Under the pieces are notes generated by a model. The model was not told the DNA's origin. It searched no databases and saw nothing but the letters and a program-made list of their open reading frames with translations. Position numbers and translations under genes: made by a program. 64,000 nt of DNA from Streptomyces sp. CB02959. GTDB lineage: Bacteria; Actinomycetota; Actinomycetes; Streptomycetales; Streptomycetaceae. This document shows positions 61,519-64,000 of this stretch, piece after piece (position 1 is the stretch's first letter; the number at the start of each line of letters is the position of its first letter). Where the stretch lies: positions 62,001-126,000 of the forward strand of contig NZ_NNBP01000017.1 of the NCBI RefSeq assembly GCF_002803155.1, given 5' to 3'.

Positions 61519-62658
61519 GTGACGACCGCAGCACCACACCCCGACAGGGGACGACACCTGCTCGCCCGCGCCCAACGCCACCTCACCTGGGCCATGCCGC
61601 TCGCCTACGTCGCCGCGGCGGTGGTGCCCGGCGCCGGCCAGTGGGTCCGCAACCTCCCCTGCGGCACCCTGCCGCTGCCGGTCGGCCCGACGACCCTGAC
61701 GCCACAGACCCTGCTGCTGGGCTACGTGCTCTTCACCGCGGCCCTCCAAGTGCGCACCCGGGAACTGACGGTCCTGCTGCGCCGCCCCGGCCTGCTGGCC
61801 GCCGGAACCGCCGCCAACACCGCCCTTCCGCTGCTCGTCCTGACCCTGCTCGCCGGGACCTTCCTGCTCCTCCCCGACGCCGACGGCGGCAGCGGCCTGC
61901 TCACCGGGCTCGCGCTGATCGCCGCGATGCCGGTCGCCGGCGGCGCCACCGTCTGGGGAACCCGGGCCGGCGGCAACCACACCCTGGTCGTCGGGCTGGT
62001 GATGTCCTCCACCCTGCTCAGCCCGCTCACCATCCCGCTCACCCTGGCCGGCGCCTCCGCCGTGACCAGCGGCGACTACTCCGCGGCGCTCGCCAGGATG
62101 GCCCAGGTCTCGGGCGGCGCACTGGCCGCCACCGGGGTGGTGGCGCCCTGCCTCGCCGGGCTGGCCGTCCGTGCCGCACTGCCCGAACGCCGGGCCGCCG
62201 CGGCCCTGCCCTGGCTGAAACTCCTCGCCCTGGCCGCCGCCCTCACGCTCACCTACCTCAACGCCTGCGGCGCCTTCGCCGACCTCATCGCCCGCCCCCG
62301 GCCCGCGCTGCTCACCCTCGCCACACTCGCCGCGGCGGTCATGTGCGTGGCGTCCTTCCTCCTCGGCTGGTGCCTGGCCCGCGCCCTGAAGGCCGCTCAC
62401 GCCGACGCCGTCGCCCTGACGTTCACCTCGGGCATGAACAACAGCAGCGCCGGCGCGGTCCTGGCCACCACCCGCTTCCCCGACCACCCGCACGTCCTGC
62501 TGCCGATCCTGGCGTACAGCCTGTTGCAGAAGGTGCTCGCCGGCTACGCGGACTCCACCCTGGCCCGGCGCGGGCGGCGCACCGGCCCGCCGACGCGGCC
62601 GACCGGCCCGGAAGCCGCCGCTCCGTGCCCCGGAACCGGTCAGGAAGCGTTCAGGTGA
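61519..62658 (+). CDS. Bile acid:sodium symporter (BASS) family transporter
   Basis: 379 residues with nine to ten membrane helices. The paired crossover signatures are A-A-M-P-V-A-G-G-A-T-V-W (~135) and S-G-M-N-N-S-S-A-G-A (~308), which match the BASS fold ligand- and Na+-binding region. The protein would import an organic anion or pantoate-like solute with Na+; substrate unknown. GTG start about 11 bases after GGAGG. An upstream palindrome suggests regulation. The COG4705 gene follows ~80 bases later. Confidence 0.86.
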   Translation: MTTAAPHPDRGRHLLARAQRHLTWAMPLAYVAAAVVPGAGQWVRNLPCGTLPLPVGPTTLTPQTLLLGYVLFTAALQVRTRELTVLLRRPGLLAAGTAANTALPLLVLTLLAGTFLLLPDADGGSGLLTGLALIAAMPVAGGATVWGTRAGGNHTLVVGLVMSSTLLSPLTIPLTLAGASAVTSGDYSAALARMAQVSGGALAATGVVAPCLAGLAVRAALPERRAAAALPWLKLLALAAALTLTYLNACGAFADLIARPRPALLTLATLAAAVMCVASFLLGWCLARALKAAHADAVALTFTSGMNNSSAGAVLATTRFPDHPHVLLPILAYSLLQKVLAGYADSTLARRGRRTGPPTRPTGPEAAAPCPGTGQEAFR

Positions 62659-62740
62659 CCCCTGGCACCGTGCCCGACCGTGACCACCGAAGCGCGCACC
62701 TCCAGGACCGGACCGGGCACCCGGAGGCCCACGTCTCCTG

Positions 62741-63511
62741 CTGAACAAAGTCCCCCAGATCACCGTCCACTTCTGGGTGATCAAGGTCCTGTGCACCACC
62801 GTGGGCGAGACCGCGGCCGACCTGCTCAACGGCAACCTCGGCATGGGCCTGACCCGCACCTCCTACGTGATGGGCGCACTGCTGATCGCCGCCCTGGCCC
62901 TCCAGTTCCGGGCCCGCTCCTACAGCCCGGCCCGGTACTGGCTCGCCGTCGTCCTGATCAGCGTCGTCGGCACGCTGATCAGCGACAACCTCACCGACAA
63001 CCTCGGCGTCCCGCTGGAGGTCAGCACCGCGGTCTTCGCCGTGGCGCTGGCACTGACCTTCGGCACCTGGTACCTGAGCGAACGCACCCTGTCGATCCAC
63101 TCCATCCGCACCACCCGCCGCGAAGCCTTCTACTGGCTGGCGATCCTGTTCACCTTCGCGCTGGGCACCTCGGCCGGCGACCTGACCGCCGAGCGGCTGA
63201 GCCTGGGCTACTGGTTCTCCACGGTCGTCTTCGCCGTCCTCATCGGCGTGGTGGCACTGGCCCGCTTCGCCCTGGACCTCAACGCCGTCTGGGCGTTCTG
63301 GACCGCCTACGTCCTGACCCGACCGCTCGGCGCCTCGCTCGGCGACTACCTCTCCCAGCCGCCCGGCGACGGCGGGCTGGGCCTGGGCACCGTCGGCACC
63401 AGCGCCCTCTTCCTGGCCGTCATCCTCGCCCTGGTGGTGTACCTGACCCGGTCGAAGCGGGACGTCCTGCCGACCGGCCCGGAAACCGAGGTCAGCCCGT
63501 CGGCAGCGTGA
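62741..63511 (+). CDS. COG4705 family membrane protein, probable CTG start
   Basis: About 256 residues with eight membrane helices in two similar halves, each opening with F-W-V-I-K-V-L or F-Y-W-L-A-I-L, then T-x-x-G-x-T/S-A-x-D-L. Function unknown; members occur with metal or two-component genes. The conserved start N-K-V-P-Q-I-T-V-H-F-W lies upstream of the first normal start (GTG 62777). Upstream of it the frame has no ATG/GTG/TTG down to a stop at 62681-62683, only CTG at 62738 and 62741, with GGAGG at 62723-62727. A CTG start is therefore likely; 62741 is used here. Confidence 0.82.
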   Translation: MNKVPQITVHFWVIKVLCTTVGETAADLLNGNLGMGLTRTSYVMGALLIAALALQFRARSYSPARYWLAVVLISVVGTLISDNLTDNLGVPLEVSTAVFAVALALTFGTWYLSERTLSIHSIRTTRREAFYWLAILFTFALGTSAGDLTAERLSLGYWFSTVVFAVLIGVVALARFALDLNAVWAFWTAYVLTRPLGASLGDYLSQPPGDGGLGLGTVGTSALFLAVILALVVYLTRSKRDVLPTGPETEVSPSAA

Positions 63512-64000
63512 CCGCGAACCGCGCGCCCGGGCCGGCGCCGTCCAGCGCGATGTCGCCACCGGCCGCGCGGGCCAGCCGCCGGGCGAGCGCCAGCCCCAGG
63601 CCCGCGCCGTCGTGCCCGTCCTCCGGGCAGGCCCGCCGCCCGGGCTCGAAGAGCGCACCGGTGAACTCCGGCGGCACCCCCGGCCCGTCGTCGGTGACAT
63701 GGAGGACGACGCCACCGGGCCGCACGGTGCACGTGAGGCCGATGGTGTGCCCCGAGTACCGGCGGGCGTTGTCCAGCAGCGGCATCAGGGTCCGCTCCAC
63801 GACCGCCGCCGGAACACCCACGGCCGCCGCGTCGCCCGCCACCGCCACCGCGGGCGCACCGGGATGGTCCGCCGCGATCCGCCCCGCCAACTGGTGCGCG
63901 AAATCCGGGAAGTGACACCTGCCCGGCACCCCCGCGCCACGGGTCCGGACCTCGGACAGCAGCGACGCGCAGATCTGCCGCATGGTCGCCGCGGCACTCG
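63492..64000 (-). CDS. Two-component sensor histidine kinase, C-terminal part (5' end outside window)
   Basis: The frame is open to the window edge, so the gene begins beyond 64000. The visible ~169 residues are the HATPase_c domain: N-box M-P-L-L-D-N-A-R-R-Y-S-G (~70 from the visible Met), G1 D-D-G-P-G-V-P (~100), F-box L-F-E-P-G-R-R and G2 G-A-G-L-G-L-A-L-A-R-R-L (~128). The phosphoacceptor His and sensor are not in view. The end overlaps the COG4705 gene by 20 bases. The partner response regulator is probably further right. Confidence 0.92.
   Translation of the reverse strand, partial: SAAATMRQICASLLSEVRTRGAGVPGRCHFPDFAHQLAGRIAADHPGAPAVAVAGDAAAVGVPAAVVERTLMPLLDNARRYSGHTIGLTCTVRPGGVVLHVTDDGPGVPPEFTGALFEPGRRACPEDGHDGAGLGLALARRLARAAGGDIALDGAGPGARFAVTLPTG

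Noticed and set aside
1..64000. CRISPR arrays, tRNA or rRNA genes, insertion sequences, integrases
   Set aside because: No spaced direct repeats, cloverleaf-like sequence or transposase/integrase motif was found by reading both strands; small structured RNAs could still be missed without a covariance-model search.

Overview
The window is high-GC actinobacterial DNA, almost certainly a Streptomyces chromosome. Evidence is the strong G/C third-position bias, frequent GTG starts, GGAGG-type ribosome binding sites, probable leaderless mRNAs, an SsgA-like (sporulation) gene relic, and an ethylmalonyl-CoA cluster next to pssA/psd. The gene content looks like a chromosomal arm or sub-arm: mostly metabolism, redox, detoxification and DNA repair. 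There is no rRNA, tRNA, CRISPR array, integrase, transposase, PKS or NRPS.

Layout. (1) 1-1179: 3' part of an AraC regulator, then a gene graveyard with a second AraC C-terminus broken by a stop and a frameshift, and a truncated, frameshifted SsgA-like gene. (2) 1180-7304: overlapping cydA-cydB-cydD-cydC, a complete cytochrome bd oxidase plus its ABC maturation exporter. (3) 7277-8200: secreted VOC/glyoxalase-fold protein. (4) 8679-13410: three-subunit molybdenum hydroxylase with an ACMSD-type amidohydrolase, closed by a strong two-way terminator. (5) 13520-18914: minus-strand operon (YtcJ-type amidohydrolase, YcaC-type hydrolase, DoxX, DUF1275) divergent from an alpha/beta-hydrolase, with a paired palindromic operator between them. 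(6) 19029-28856: LtrA, flavin disulfide oxidoreductase, Dps, NmrA protein, permuted lipoate ligase, sirtuin, ParB-like unknown protein, gamma-glutamyltransferase-like protein. (7) 29046-38336: inositol-phosphatase-like enzyme, phytoene-desaturase-like enzyme, macro domain, AdaA-AlkA fusion plus Ogt (alkylation repair), TetR/NAD(P)-binding pair with a double operator, nucleotidyltransferase, NUDIX, glycerate kinase.

(8) 38468-52015: pssA-psd (phosphatidylethanolamine), then a minus-strand set for the ethylmalonyl-CoA pathway: ccr, ecm, mcl, mch-type MaoC, mcd-type acyl-CoA dehydrogenase. Beyond it lie a STAND ATPase with a membrane C-terminus, a TetR regulator and a tandem-fused 3-hydroxybutyryl-CoA dehydrogenase. 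Together these enzymes convert C4 acyl-CoA to methylmalonyl-CoA/propionyl-CoA plus glyoxylate, so they feed both anaplerosis and polyketide extender pools. (9) 52459-64000: HEAT-repeat protein, GNAT, SDR with a MerR gene and a MerR-type promoter, radical SAM protein with an SOS box, SRPBCC protein, an MFS transporter fused to three beta-sandwich domains, methyltransferase, an HTH-ClpN protein with two operators at its start, a BASS-family transporter under a palindrome, a COG4705 membrane protein that seems to need a CTG start, and the C-terminal part of a histidine kinase cut by the window edge.

The best candidates for something not yet described are the HTH-ClpN protein with its paired operators, the MFS/beta-sandwich fusion, the membrane-tailed STAND ATPase, the paired CAGTGCACTG operator and the SOS-boxed radical SAM gene.
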